A stretch of DNA of 64,000 nucleotides from Aptenodytes patagonicus (Eukaryota > Chordata > Aves > Sphenisciformes > Spheniscidae): the NCBI RefSeq assembly GCF_965638725.1, contig NC_134949.1, positions 123,812,294 through 123,876,293 of the forward strand, read 5' to 3'. Below are positions 28,901 through 37,700 of this stretch, one piece after another. The notes beneath the pieces are model-generated. The model was given only the letters and a program-made list of their open reading frames with translations, was not told the origin of the DNA and did no database searches. Each line of letters starts with the position of its first letter. Position 1 is the stretch's first letter. The translations under genes and the position numbers were made by a program.

Positions 28901-31900
28901 TGTTAATAGAGTGCAAGGGACTCAACCCAAAACTGATGATAAAGCACAAATTTTGTTTTGCCACCTTCTACATTTTTTTATTTCCCAAAACAACACATGT
29001 TCAGGAAAATACTACTTTTTTTTTTCTTTCTACTTTTTTTATGTTTATTTCAGAACGACTGACTGAGAACCTCCGTGTTGGGCAGACTTCTATAGTTGCC
29101 GCACAGATGTTTCTCTTCTTCAGAGTTCTTTTGTTAAGGATTTCTCCTCAGCATCTAACCTCGTTGTGGCCAATTATGGTAACTGAATTGGTAAGGAATA
29201 AGTAGTAATTTGAAACTAATTAGTGTGTGTTTTTTCCCATTTCACCTTTTTCTTCCTCCCAAATACACTCCCTGTTTGAAAAAGGGAAATGTTTTCCTAG
29301 TTTTACATTAGTCTGATAATTTGGGAAAAGAATTAACAGTCATTAGGAGATACCTTTTTGATTAATTTTGTTGTTGTTGCTAATGTAATCTCTCACGTTT
29401 TGTTAATTTGTTGCAAGTCGTAAGAGTAAACTAAGAGTCTGTGGTTCCTTATACTATGTGAAGCATATCTTTTTTGTGATTGAGTTCTATGAACATTTCA
29501 CCATCCCCACAAATAATTCATTTCTTTAAAGATTCAGACATTTCTACAGCTGGAAGAAGATTTAACTGAGGAAGATGAACCATCAAAGTAAGAATTACCT
29601 TTTGTCTGATAGAGAACTTGTGAAAGCTGGTAACAATTGGGCTTGTTCTGTATCTGCAAATTTTTATTTATTTATTTATTTGATTCTCTGCGATAGGGAG
29701 GAGACAACAGGATTTTTTGTTATTGCGCTTGTGTATTTCCGGTACTGATGAATCATAGTTTAGGAAATTTTTTTTTAGCAGCTAAAATAGTGGTATGTTC
29801 AAAAAACATAAGTACCACTTATTAGTTGCAAACAAAAATAGAAGAGATGCTAAGTCAGCATTTGAGTATTTTAACATGTTGACATTTTTTCTGAATATTT
29901 TAGATTACTTTTTCTTCTAACAGCCTTTTATATTAATTACAGTGCTCATACAGAATAAAAATAGTTGTTGTTGCGCACAGGCGCAAGTGCTCGTTTGTGT
30001 AAATGTACACATTTCTCTTCTGCTGAGTGAAAAACATCTAGTGGATTTATGTTTTAATGGTACATTTCTTAATTGTAACTAACACAGGAGCAACAGCAAA
30101 ATAAGCAAACAGAAAGTCTCAGGTGATGGCAGTGGATCTGACATACAGCAGAATGAGCTGTCCTTGTACTTATCAGCTTGTAAGTTTTTGGACACAGCAC
30201 TTTCATTTCCACCTGACAGGATGCAGTTGTTTCAAATGTAAGTCCTCTAATTACTTCCCTGTTCTCCAGGTTGTTACCATTCTTATCATAGAACAGTTTG
30301 GGTTGGAAGGGACCTCTAAAGGTCATCTAGTCCAAGCCCCCTGCCGTGGGCAGGGACATCTTCAACTAGATCAGGTTGCTCAGAGCCCCGGCCAACCTGA
30401 CCTTGAATGTTTCCAGGGATGGGGCATCCACCACCTCTCTGGGCAACCTGTGCCAGTGTTTCACCACCCTCAGCGTAAAAAATTTCTTCCTTCTATGTAG
30501 TCTAAATCTACCCCCCTTTAGTTTAAAGCCATTCCCCCTTGTCCTGTCGCAACAGGCCCTGCTAAAAAGTCTGCCACCATCTTTTTTATAAGCCCCCTTT
30601 AAGCACTGATAGGCTGCAAGGTCTCCCCGAAGCCTTCTCTTCTCTAGGCTGAACAACCCCAACTCTCTCAGCCTTTCCTCATAGGAGAGGTGTTCCATTC
30701 CCCTGATCATTTTCATGGCCCCCTTCTGGACCCGCTCCAACAGGTCCGTGTCTGTCTTGTGCTGAGGGCTCCAGAGCTGGACGCAGTACTCCAGGTGGGG
30801 TCTCAGCAGAGCAGAGGGGCAGAATCACCTCCCTCGACCTGCTGGCCACGCTGCTTTTGATGCAGCCCAGGATACGGTTGGCCTTCTGGGCTGCGAGCGC
30901 ACATTGCCAGGTCATGTCCAATTTTTCATCCACCAGTATCCCCAAGTCCTTCTCGGCAGGGCTGCTCTCAATCCCTTCATCCCCCAGCCTGTATTGATAC
31001 TGGGGGTTGCCCCAACCCAGGGGCAGGACCTTGCACTTGGCCTTGTTAAACCTCATGAGGTTCACGTGGGTCCACTTCTCAAGCTTGTCCAGGTCCCTCT
31101 GGATGGCATCCCGTCCCTCTGGCGTGCCAACTGCAGCACTCAACTTGGTGTCATCTGCAAACTTGCTGAGGGTGCACTCGATCCCACTGTCTATGTCATT
31201 GATGAAGATATTAAACAGTACCGGTCCCAATACGGACCCCTGCGGGACACCACTCATCACTGATCTCTGTCTGGACATTGAGCCGTTGACCACTACGCTC
31301 TGGATGCAACCATCGAACCAATTCCTCACCCACCGGACAGTCCACCCATCAGATCCATACCTCTCCAGTTTAGAGAGAAGGATGTTGTGGGGGACCGTGC
31401 CAAAGGCCTTACAGAGGTCCAAGTAGACGACATCTGTAGCCCTTCCCGTGTCCACTGACGTAGTCACTCCATCATAGAAGGCCACTAGGTTAGTCAGGCA
31501 GGACTTGCCCTTGGTGAAGCCATGCTGGCTGTCTCGAATCACCTCCCTGTCCTCCATGTGCCTTAGCATAGCTTCCAGGAGGATCTGTTCCATGATCTTC
31601 CCAGGCACAGAGGTGAGACTGACTGGCCTGTAGTTCCCCGGGTCTTCCTTTTTTCCCCCTTTTAAAAATGGGGGTTGTTTCCCCTTTTCCAATCAGTGGG
31701 AACTTCACCGGACTGCCATGACTTCTCAAATACGATGGATAGTGGCTTAGCAACTTCATCTGCCAGTTCCTTCAGGACCCGCGGATGGATCTCATCAGGT
31801 CCCATGGACTTGTGCACCTTCAGGTGCCTTAGACGGTCTCGAACCAGATGTTCTCCCACAGTGGGCGGCTCTTCATTCTCCCAGTCCCTGCCTTTGCCTT

Positions 31901-34443
31901 CTGCAGCTTGGGTGGTATGGCTTGAGCTCTTGCCGGTGAAGACTGAGGCAAAAAAGTCATTGAGTACCTCCACCTTCTCCATATCCCGGGTAACCAGGTC
32001 TCCCATTTCGTTCCAGAGAGGGCCCACATTTTCCCTTGTCTTCCTTTCATCCCCGACATACATATAGAAGCTTTTCTTGTTGCCCTTGACGTCCCTGGCC
32101 AGATTTAATTCTATCAGGGCTTTAGCTTTCCTAACCTGATCCCTGGCTGCTCAGACAATTTCTCTGTATTCCTCCCAGTCTACCTGTCCTTGCTTCCATC
32201 CTCTGTAGGCTTCCTTTTTGTGTTTGGGTTTGTCCAGGAGCTCCTTGTTCATCCATGCAGGCCCCCTGGCGTTTTTGCCTGACTTCCTCTTTGTTGGGAT
32301 GCTCCTGAGCTTGGAGGAAGTGATCCTTGAATATTAACCAGCTTTCTCGGGCCCCTCTTCCCTCCAGGGCTTTGTCCCCTGGCACTCTACCAAGCAGATC
32401 CCTGAAGAGGCCAAAGTCTGCTCTCCTGAAGTCCAGGGTAGTGAGCTTGCTCTGCGCCCTCCTCGGTGCCCTAAGGATCTTGAACTCCACCATTTTGTGG
32501 TCACTGCAGCCCAGGCTGCCCTTCAGCTTCACATTCCCCACAAGCCCCTCCTTGTTGGTGAGAACAAGGTCCAGCATAGCACCTCTCCTCGTTGGCTCCT
32601 CTACCACTTGGAGAAGGAAGTTATCATCGACGCGTCCCAGGAACCTCTTGGATTGCTTATGCCCTGCCATGTTGTCCCTCCAACAGATGTCGGGGTGGTT
32701 GAAGTCCCCCATGAGGACCAGGGCTTGTGAGTGTGAGGCTGCTCCTATCTGTCTCTAGAGGGCCTCATCCGCTCGGTCTTCCTGGTTGGGTGGCCTGTAG
32801 CAGACCCCCGTTGTAATGTCACCTGTCCCTGCCTTCCCTTTAATCCTGACCCATAAGCTCTTGGTCGGCTCCTCATCCATCCCCAGGCAGAGCTCCATGC
32901 ACTCCAGCTGGTCATTGACATAGAGGGCGACACGCCCTCCTCTTTATCCTTTACAGTAATTCCAGATCTATTTTCTTCTAGACTTAATTTTGCCATCAGT
33001 TCTTTTTACAAGTGCAGATGTTGATACTCAGAAAAATGTAATTTGGGGTATTTGGAAAAATAATTCAGTCTTGTCAGTGTAGGAGGATTTCACCATCCTC
33101 ATCAGGAGGTTCTCTAACTTGGAAAAATTGGGAGAAGAGAAAGAGAGACTGTTCTTTGTTTTCCCTTTGCACAGACTTGGGAATTTTTTGGAGCCAGTTG
33201 CACTTAAAAACTGACATGATAGTAACTCCTTGTTCATTAAGTTTGGCTCTGGTAATAGCGTAATATTATAGTTACGACAGCTCTTTCTGTAAATAAACCT
33301 GTGCTCCACCTACCTATGTATGATCCAAACAAGGATTTTTTCTGCCTGTCGTCTTATCAAGTAATCCATTTGTTTCAGGTATAAATGGGCATTTGTCCCA
33401 GAGGTGGACACAGAGTCATCTACTGTGACCTCTTATCTGGTAGAAAATCATCAGGAATGCAGACCACACATTATAAGAATCATGGATCTGCTGAAGATGA
33501 AATATGGGGTAAAGAAAGAATGCTTCACTTGAATCTTTTTCTTTTTTTTTGTTTTAATCCATTAACTTACTTTTCTAAACAAGTAACAAGATTTTAAGTT
33601 AGGCGAGAGGTTTTTAGATATTCTAATAAAATTCATGAGGCTTTAAAAAATTATCTGCCTGCTTTCACATATGTATCCTGGAGATGTCAGATTGCTTTTG
33701 AGTGTGAGGGAACAATAGGCGGTTCTCCTATTGTTCCCTTAAATCTGCCCACAACCACCCAGTGAAAACAATTTGTCTCAGACAGGACCGGTATTTATAA
33801 AAAAGAGCATGCTGTACTTTGTCAAAGAAGTTTACCATAATAGCCTTTTAAATTACCGCTAAGGTTTCATATTAATTCTTCCAGAAAAGGAAATAGGGGC
33901 ATTTGTATTTCTCAGAGGTACCTCTGTATTCTGTTGTTGTTTGATATGTGATTCTGAAGGCTAGTCCAAATTTGCAGTCTTCTGAACGTGAGAGACTTTA
34001 ATGGAACCCCGAATCCAAATATAGAATAACTCGGTATACCATCTACACAATTTATATTGTGGTACAGTTGTAGGCTGTGGATCTCTTAGTATGAAAAAAG
34101 TGTATAGTACAGGGTTCAAACAAGCCATAACAACATTGTGTCTTAATGCAAAACCTTTAGTACATCTTGGTTTGTTTGCTTACAGGAAACAAACGACACT
34201 GAGGGAATTTCCAAGAAGCACAGATTTCCTCTTTTGAACTTCCGCTCTGTATCTAGCATCACCCAGCTTATGCCCTTCTTCAAGACTCTGTGTTGCGCAT
34301 TTACAACAAACGGGAGTGAGTCCCAGAATTCACATACTTCTGCATCTCTCTCTGTGGACTATGTTGGCAGTAATGGCATAAAGATCTTGCAGCAGCTTGA
34401 AGAGAGTGTTGAATGCGACTTCCTTGAAAACATGGAAAGTTAA
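1852..34443 (+). CDS. DOP1B: DOP1B (DOPEY2) gene, 3' part, 28 coding exons, N-terminus outside window
   Basis: Dopey family leucine-zipper-like protein. Known role of the family: a very large peripheral membrane scaffold at Golgi/endosomes that works with MON2 in endosome-to-Golgi trafficking. Joined exons: 1852-1972, 2462-2581, 3226-3289, 3776-3967, 4819-5512, 7016-7287, 8072-8224, 9252-9352, 10037-10227, 11960-13574, 14213-14324, 14946-15134, 15794-15919, 16540-16674, 17341-17396, 18228-18332, 18419-18485, 19833-19974, 20381-20463, 20693-20802, 26859-27005, 27428-27489, 28416-28544, 29054-29190, 29532-29587, 30088-30237, 33379-33508, 34186-34443. All 27 internal junctions keep phase, giving 1904 full codons plus a TAA. 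Vertebrate DOP1B is roughly 2300 residues, so about 390 N-terminal residues are upstream. All introns have GT-AG ends. The paralogue DOP1A is the main alternative; MORC3 directly downstream favours DOP1B. Confidence 0.93.
2462..2581 (+). CDS. DOP1B: DOP1B window exon 2
   Basis: Encodes [17 protein letters not shown] long T/C tract precedes the CACAG acceptor; donor is CAG|GTGTTT. The first base completes a serine codon split across the junction, and the exon leaves with AG. Confidence 0.9.
3226..3289 (+). CDS. DOP1B: DOP1B window exon 3 (weak acceptor)
   Basis: Encodes TPPTVSELC and then [11 protein letters not shown]. The acceptor is AATATTAG with no real polypyrimidine tract. It is chosen because only this AG gives the single base needed to complete the split codon. 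The stronger-looking CCTACAG at 3233-3239 would shift the frame into an early stop. Donor is TTG|GTAAGG, leaving phase 0. Confidence 0.82.
3776..3967 (+). CDS. DOP1B: DOP1B window exon 4
   Basis: Encodes 64 codons including [18 protein letters not shown]. Acceptor TTTTAG, donor GGG|GTAGGT. Phase 0 on both sides. Helical, leucine-rich sequence as expected for the armadillo-like body of the family. Confidence 0.92.
4819..5512 (+). CDS. DOP1B: DOP1B window exon 5 (large)
   Basis: 231 codons plus one base. Carries the acidic segment [16 protein letters not shown] followed by charged linkers. Acceptor TTCTAG. Donor CTG|GTAAGA at 5513 is preferred to CAG|GTTCCT at 5506 because only the former meets the next exon in frame. 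Confidence 0.92.
5513..7015 (+). other. DOP1B: DOP1B intron with C/A homopolymer
   Basis: Intron of about 1.5 kb. It holds a run of about 19 C directly followed by 10 A at 5817-5845. No exon, repeat family or RNA gene was recognised elsewhere in it. Confidence 0.8.
5817..5845. repeat. poly-C / poly-A composite homopolymer
   Basis: Nineteen C followed by ten A with no interruption. Probably length-variable, and prone to assembly error. Confidence 0.95.
7016..7287 (+). CDS. DOP1B: DOP1B window exon 6
   Basis: Encodes [19 protein letters not shown] and a cysteine-rich stretch [13 protein letters not shown]. Acceptor TCTTCTGAG, donor CAG|GTGTCA. Two bases complete a split codon; leaves in phase 0. 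Confidence 0.93.
8031..8055. repeat. (ATT)n microsatellite
   Basis: About eight TTA/ATT units, only 16 bases upstream of the next DOP1B exon and within its acceptor region. Confidence 0.95.
8072..8224 (+). CDS. DOP1B: DOP1B window exon 7
   Basis: 51 codons including [18 protein letters not shown]. Acceptor TTCCCTAG, donor AAA|GTAAGT. Phase 0 to 0. One of the most family-typical segments read here. Confidence 0.94.
9252..9352 (+). CDS. DOP1B: DOP1B window exon 8
   Basis: Encodes [15 protein letters not shown] and ends in an arginine codon split AG|G. Acceptor TTGCAAAG, donor GATAG|GTATTT. Confidence 0.92.
10037..10227 (+). CDS. DOP1B: DOP1B window exon 9
   Basis: Encodes [19 protein letters not shown] and a run of five leucines before HPKTQRTS. 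Acceptor CCACTCAG, donor GCAG|GTAAAA. Enters with 1 base, leaves with 1 base. Confidence 0.94.
10228..11959 (+). other. DOP1B: DOP1B intron, no gene seen
   Basis: Intron of 1.7 kb. It holds A-rich homopolymers (the longest near 11574-11595) and scattered T tracts. Both strands carry short open frames around 11051-11452 without recognisable domains or codon-use support. Confidence 0.75.
11960..13574 (+). CDS. DOP1B: DOP1B window exon 10, very large exon
   Basis: The biggest exon in the window, about 538 codons. The first ~170 residues are polar and acidic (Ser, Glu, Asp, Asn, Thr rich, for example [14 protein letters not shown]), consistent with a disordered linker. From about 12500 the sequence becomes structured and helical ([19 protein letters not shown], then [17 protein letters not shown]). 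It ends in a near-perfect small repeat KTSAKTSAR at the donor CAAG|GTAAGA. The acceptor is a long T tract followed by CAG. It enters with AA completing a glutamate codon and leaves with AG. Confidence 0.95.
14213..14324 (+). CDS. DOP1B: DOP1B window exon 11
   Basis: Encodes [20 protein letters not shown] strong T/C tract precedes the CAAAG acceptor; donor AAG|GTAAGT. Enters with 1 base and leaves in phase 0. Confidence 0.93.
14946..15134 (+). CDS. DOP1B: DOP1B window exon 12
   Basis: 63 codons with [18 protein letters not shown]. Acceptor TTTCTAG, donor AAA|GTAGGA, phase 0 to 0. The open frame runs on to 15464, but the donor and the next exon show that the extension is intron. Confidence 0.93.
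15794..15919 (+). CDS. DOP1B: DOP1B window exon 13
   Basis: 42 codons with [19 protein letters not shown]. Acceptor CTTTATAG, donor AAG|GTGAAA, phase 0 to 0. Confidence 0.93.
16540..16674 (+). CDS. DOP1B: DOP1B window exon 14
   Basis: 45 codons with [19 protein letters not shown]. Acceptor TATTTTCAG, donor GAG|GTAACC, phase 0 to 0. Confidence 0.93.
17341..17396 (+). CDS. DOP1B: DOP1B window exon 15 (small)
   Basis: Encodes [14 protein letters not shown]. Acceptor TATTTTTCAG, donor AAAG|GTAATT. Leaves with AG. Confidence 0.9.
18228..18332 (+). CDS. DOP1B: DOP1B window exon 16
   Basis: Encodes [19 protein letters not shown]. Acceptor TTTTTTTGGCAG, donor TCAG|GTACTG. The intron to the next exon is only 86 bases. 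Confidence 0.92.
18419..18485 (+). CDS. DOP1B: DOP1B window exon 17 (small)
   Basis: Encodes [18 protein letters not shown]. Acceptor TTTTCCCACAG, donor CAG|GTACAG. Enters with 1 base, leaves in phase 0. Confidence 0.92.
18486..19832 (+). other. DOP1B: DOP1B intron, nothing recognised
   Basis: Intron of 1.35 kb between two well-supported exons. No coding, repeat or RNA signal was recognised. Confidence 0.75.
19833..19974 (+). CDS. DOP1B: DOP1B window exon 18
   Basis: Encodes [16 protein letters not shown] and [12 protein letters not shown]. Acceptor GTTATAG, donor AACG|GTAATG. Leaves with 1 base. Confidence 0.92.
20381..20463 (+). CDS. DOP1B: DOP1B window exon 19
   Basis: Encodes a serine/alanine-rich stretch and [13 protein letters not shown]. 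Acceptor CCTCTTTTAG, donor GAA|GTAAGT. Two bases complete an aspartate codon; phase 0 at the end. Confidence 0.92.
20693..20802 (+). CDS. DOP1B: DOP1B window exon 20
   Basis: Encodes [17 protein letters not shown] and [12 protein letters not shown]. Acceptor TTTTTAAG, donor CACAG|GTGACT. Followed by the longest DOP1B intron in the window. Confidence 0.93.
20803..26858 (+). other. DOP1B: DOP1B long intron with GC-rich block
   Basis: Intron of 6.06 kb. From about 21900 to 26700 the base composition is clearly richer in G and C than the flanking introns, with many open frames on both strands (for example 22299-22628, 23600-24043 and 25319-25726, all minus). None contains a domain I recognise. 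Short C and T tracts occur, including T17 near 25661. The block may be an old inserted repeat, but no terminal structure was identified. Confidence 0.6.
26818..26832. repeat. (TA)n microsatellite
   Basis: About seven TA units, about 26 bases before the acceptor of the next DOP1B exon. Confidence 0.85.
26859..27005 (+). CDS. DOP1B: DOP1B window exon 21
   Basis: Encodes [18 protein letters not shown] and [13 protein letters not shown]. Strong acceptor TTTTCCCCCAG, donor ACTCA|GTAAGA. Leaves with CA, completed to a histidine codon. Confidence 0.93.
27428..27489 (+). CDS. DOP1B: DOP1B window exon 22 (small)
   Basis: Encodes [16 protein letters not shown]. Acceptor TCTTATCCAG, donor ATGA|GTAAGT. 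Confidence 0.92.
28416..28544 (+). CDS. DOP1B: DOP1B window exon 23
   Basis: Encodes [16 protein letters not shown]. Acceptor CTGTTATAG, donor CAAG|GTAAGA. Enters with 2 bases and leaves with 1. Confidence 0.92.
29054..29190 (+). CDS. DOP1B: DOP1B window exon 24
   Basis: Encodes [18 protein letters not shown] and [16 protein letters not shown], a strongly family-typical segment. Acceptor TTTATTTCAG, donor TTG|GTAAGG. Confidence 0.94.
29532..29587 (+). CDS. DOP1B: DOP1B window exon 25 (small)
   Basis: Encodes [18 protein letters not shown]. Acceptor TTTCTTTAAAG, donor TCAAA|GTAAGA. Leaves with AA. Confidence 0.9.
29663..29681. repeat. (TTTA)n microsatellite
   Basis: About four to five TTTA units in a DOP1B intron. 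Confidence 0.85.
30088..30237 (+). CDS. DOP1B: DOP1B window exon 26
   Basis: Encodes [18 protein letters not shown], preceded by a Ser/Lys-rich stretch. Acceptor ACTAACACAG, donor CAAAT|GTAAGT. An antisense CR1 begins only about 50 bases downstream. Confidence 0.92.
30679..31692 (-). pseudogene. CR1 ORF2 fragment: reverse transcriptase
   Basis: Open frame of 337 codons with the non-LTR reverse transcriptase landmarks [34 protein letters not shown] and KFADDTKLS (intact FADD box). The C-terminal end continues in another frame (30740-30366), showing a frameshift near 30750. The upstream linker is in a third frame (32063-31662). Confidence 0.9.
32131..32712 (-). pseudogene. CR1 ORF2 fragment: endonuclease C-terminal half
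   Basis: Open frame of 193 codons with [14 protein letters not shown] and the later CSDH motif of exonuclease-endonuclease-phosphatase-fold LINE endonucleases. The upstream catalytic half is missing because of the 5' truncation. Confidence 0.85.
33379..33508 (+). CDS. DOP1B: DOP1B window exon 27
   Basis: Encodes [10 protein letters not shown] and [19 protein letters not shown]. Acceptor TTGTTTCAG, donor GGG|GTAAAG. Enters with 1 base, leaves in phase 0. Confidence 0.93.
34186..34443 (+). CDS. DOP1B: DOP1B last coding exon, stop TAA
   Basis: 86 codons including the stop, with [19 protein letters not shown], ending in a Glu/Ser-rich tail. Acceptor TGCTTACAG. TAA at 34441-34443. Confidence 0.93.
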   Translation, partial: ETNDTEGISKKHRFPLLNFRSVSSITQLMPFFKTLCCAFTTNGSESQNSHTSASLSVDYVGSNGIKILQQLEESVECDFLENMES

Positions 34444-34760
34444 GCCGCACGTCGGACGCTTGGCTCGTGGTGAATAAATAGCGAAAAAAGGGAAGACTTT
34501 ACTGCAATTCTTCTCTTCTTTTTTTTTCCCCAGTTTTGAAACTACATTTTGGGTTTTCTTCCTGCTGTTGTGGAGTGCTCTTCAATAATCCAGGCTTCTG
34601 AGTTGGTGTTAAAAAGCAGGATTCTTCAGTTCCTGTGGGGGAAAAACAAAAGTACAGTTTAGTGGTAATTTATCATAGTTACTGTATTCTTTTACTTGTT
34701 TTCAATGTGAAGGATTAAAGAGATTTTGTAAATAAAGGAAGAATGTTTTTGACTTGGTGA
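34444..34760 (+). other. DOP1B: DOP1B probable 3' UTR
   Basis: Follows the TAA. Candidate polyadenylation hexamers AATAAA lie at 34473-34478, 34731-34736 and 35094-35099. The middle one is followed by a GT/T-rich stretch, as expected of a cleavage region, so the UTR may end near 34750. Longer forms are possible. Confidence 0.6.
34731..34736 (+). terminator. DOP1B: Polyadenylation signal AATAAA (favoured)
   Basis: Canonical hexamer 288 bases after the stop with a T/G-rich downstream element. Alternatives at 34473 and 35094 cannot be excluded. Confidence 0.55.
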
Positions 34761-37700
34761 AAGTAGCAACTGTACCATTTATCCAGTAACTTCTCAAATG
34801 ACTATTTTAAACTGCTTTTGGAACTGTGTTCTGAAAGTAAATTTAAGAAAAAGCTAATATTGCATGTCAGCGTACAATCAGTTTGCAGACAAGCCATTTC
34901 CTGAGGTTAAAGCCTGCTTCTACTTCTCCTTTCTTTAACTTGTCCTAAAACTTATCAACTTCTAAACAGATCACCTAAATTTCAAACAGATGTATTTTAT
35001 AAGTCTTAGCATTGTGCAAATAACTGCAGACTTACCATGTTTGTAATTTCAACTCTGTACTATAATAGCATTCTTCAGGATTAGTGATTCCTAAATAAAG
35101 ACAAACACATGCATAAAAGACAAACCTATGCAATAACATTTTGTAATTTGCATTACTTGAGGGGTTTTTATCTTAATTAATTGACTAAAAATATTCTAAT
35201 TCAGTTTTTTAATTAAAAAACTTTGTTCTTTCAGTGACTAAGTTCACTTTGCAACTTCTGAAATGCAACTAAATGAAGATAATTCTGTAAAAATATAAAT
35301 TGCTGTATACCAACAGCCTAATTAAAATGAAAATTCTTTTATTTAAAGAACACTTTTTATACAAAAGAATGTATTTGGCTGTTCCTAGGTGTTAAAAGAG
35401 GTAGGGAGATCATCATAGTGCCATGACTACAGTAATGTTCAAGGTGCAGCTTATTTCGGAACTGCACTGCTACCACTGCAGGACCTGGGAGAGAGGGATT
35501 AGTTCTGCCACCAAACAGCGCAGCTGCATGTCTGAAGGACACTTCTGATGGACAGCGGAGAAGCACCATCGCAGCAACACATACAACAAAAGGCTTAATA
35601 GAATGTTTTTTTAAATGAGGAGGTGGACTCCACTGAATTTTCATATTTAGTGGATTATCTGGCTGAATTTGCAATGCTGATTTGTTTGGGAGGGGAAGTT
35701 TATCATATTTTTCATGGTGAAAAGCTTTGTCTGCTTTTTTTTTTTGTTGTTGTTTTACACACACCTTTGCCTCCGGAGAAATTGGTTTTGTAAGATCCAC
35801 CTGCAGACTGGTATGTGCTACCTGTGTTACTTGGAACATCACAACTGAGGTAAATGTGCTGGGTATTGGACTTCACTCACGGGTTTGCTAATTAAAAAAG
35901 GACATAGAAAACGTACAGTTTACTGTCACTAGGTTGTGAGGTCAGGGATTATTTTTTTTTTTTTTCCAAAACTCACGCAAAAAACATGGAAGGCTCTTCT
36001 GCAGTGTTTTCTTACCTAGATATATGAAGTTTTCATCTTTGGATTATAAACTAAAATAATGAAACACTGAACAACATGCATTACTATGATAATACTGCAA
36101 TGCTCTATGAAGATAATACTACAATAGGCTTATGCTAAACTTAACTGTAAAAATGCACATAAGCTGTTTAAGGAAAGTGATAGACTGAAGTGTAATATTG
36201 TGTAGTCACTAAGAATGTGAATTATATGTATTAATATAATTTATTAATGATCTCTAAAGCTATTGGAATGAGCACAAGTGAAAAGTCATCCTTTTAAAGC
36301 ATTACTTGAAAATTGGAGCAGGATATTTTTAAAATGGTTGTGTTCGTTACTTACATATCTTCAATAATTTTTAAAGAGAATATTGTTAATACTCAGGATG
36401 ATTTGGTAGTTCTACCTTCAGCTTTCTGGTGGTTGCATTCCATACTTGGGTATTTCCCTTAAAATCCTGATGAGATGCTGTCCAATGGGCTATTAAAATC
36501 TAAGACAACTTTTTGCCATCAAACTTTTTGTTTTACGTTCTCCCATAAGCTATAAACCTGTGTCTTCACATAGTTTCCTCGCTGACTGGAGGTGGTGAAC
36601 CAGTAACTTAGACTGAGGGTTTTGTCATCCTTCCCCTTGAAAGGGAAAGTCCCGTTCTGGCTGCCTGTACTTCAGATGTGCAGGGGATCGGACATCAGTC
36701 ACTTCCCCCCCTGCTGTGGTGGTGACTTTAAAAACAGAATCTGTGACTTAGGTCTGTGTAACTCACTAACTTCTAAGATGATCTTACCTTCTACAAAAAT
36801 ACCACTTGCTTCTAACTCCTGCCTTCGTACATACTTTTACCTTTGTCCTGTGGTTCTGCAGATGGCTGCTTTAAATGGCCTCAGATATTTGTGACCTGCA
36901 GAGTCCTTTCACTGAAGCAGAATCTAATTCTTAAGAAGAAAAAGTTCTTCAAAATTCAGTATATAAGCAAATCTTGTATCATTATAAATAGGGTGTGAGT
37001 AAGGAGGAAAGGGCTCCAACTAAAAAAAGTCCTACTTGGGTGGTGGAGGGGCACAGTTACATAGGCCTAAAGCTATCTCTACCAGTGTAACTTTATTCCT
37101 TTTCTGTATGGGACTAACTGTAGTCATTTTAATTCTTATGCTACTGCTGTTAAATCCACATGAAGGAGGAGGGTTGTACTGCTCTAACAGTGGTACTGCC
37201 AAAGCAGTATAACTTCACTGTAGATGAATCTGAAAAACTTTAGCCTAGAACTCGGTATCAAGAACAGGAGAGAAAATGCTTTTGCTTTGCTGTGTAGTTC
37301 TTTCTTTGCTTGTTTTCAGAATAACCAAGCTTGGCTTTCTCTTTTGGATACTTCAGCTTTGAGATAGCATAGCCACAGTGCATGATACACAAAGGGAGAA
37401 GTATTTAAATATTCAAAAGGGTTTCATTTTCCTGAAGGAAAAAAATAGTAGGTGCAACCAAGGTAACTGCCAAAGAACAGCAGAACTTGAAATACGGAGC
37501 ATTAAGTAATGGTTAAGTGTATTCGATACTATATTTGAATGTAATTCTTCTAATAATATTAAATGTTAATTTGAAATACCTTTACAAATGCAATTCTCAT
37601 TTTTCAGACTACCTTTACTGCTCTCTCACCAACTTTTTATCTGATTCTGTAAAAGCTCTCAAATTCAATCTCAATGGATGACGGCTCTGTACAGAACTCC

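Larger units (their letters stand above)
30287..32943 (-). mobile_element. CR1 LINE, 5'-truncated, antisense to DOP1B
   Basis: Chicken repeat 1-type non-LTR retrotransposon, about 2.66 kb. Read on the minus strand it runs from the C-terminal half of the endonuclease ([10 protein letters not shown] at the start of the 32712-32131 frame, [12 protein letters not shown] further on) through reverse transcriptase (31692-30679; FADD catalytic box at 31161-31150) to the conserved 3' tail, which ends TTCTATG at 30287. The coding region is split over at least three frames, so the copy is dead. 5' truncation at about 32943 is typical of CR1. I saw no target-site duplication, which is also usual for CR1. 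Confidence 0.95.
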
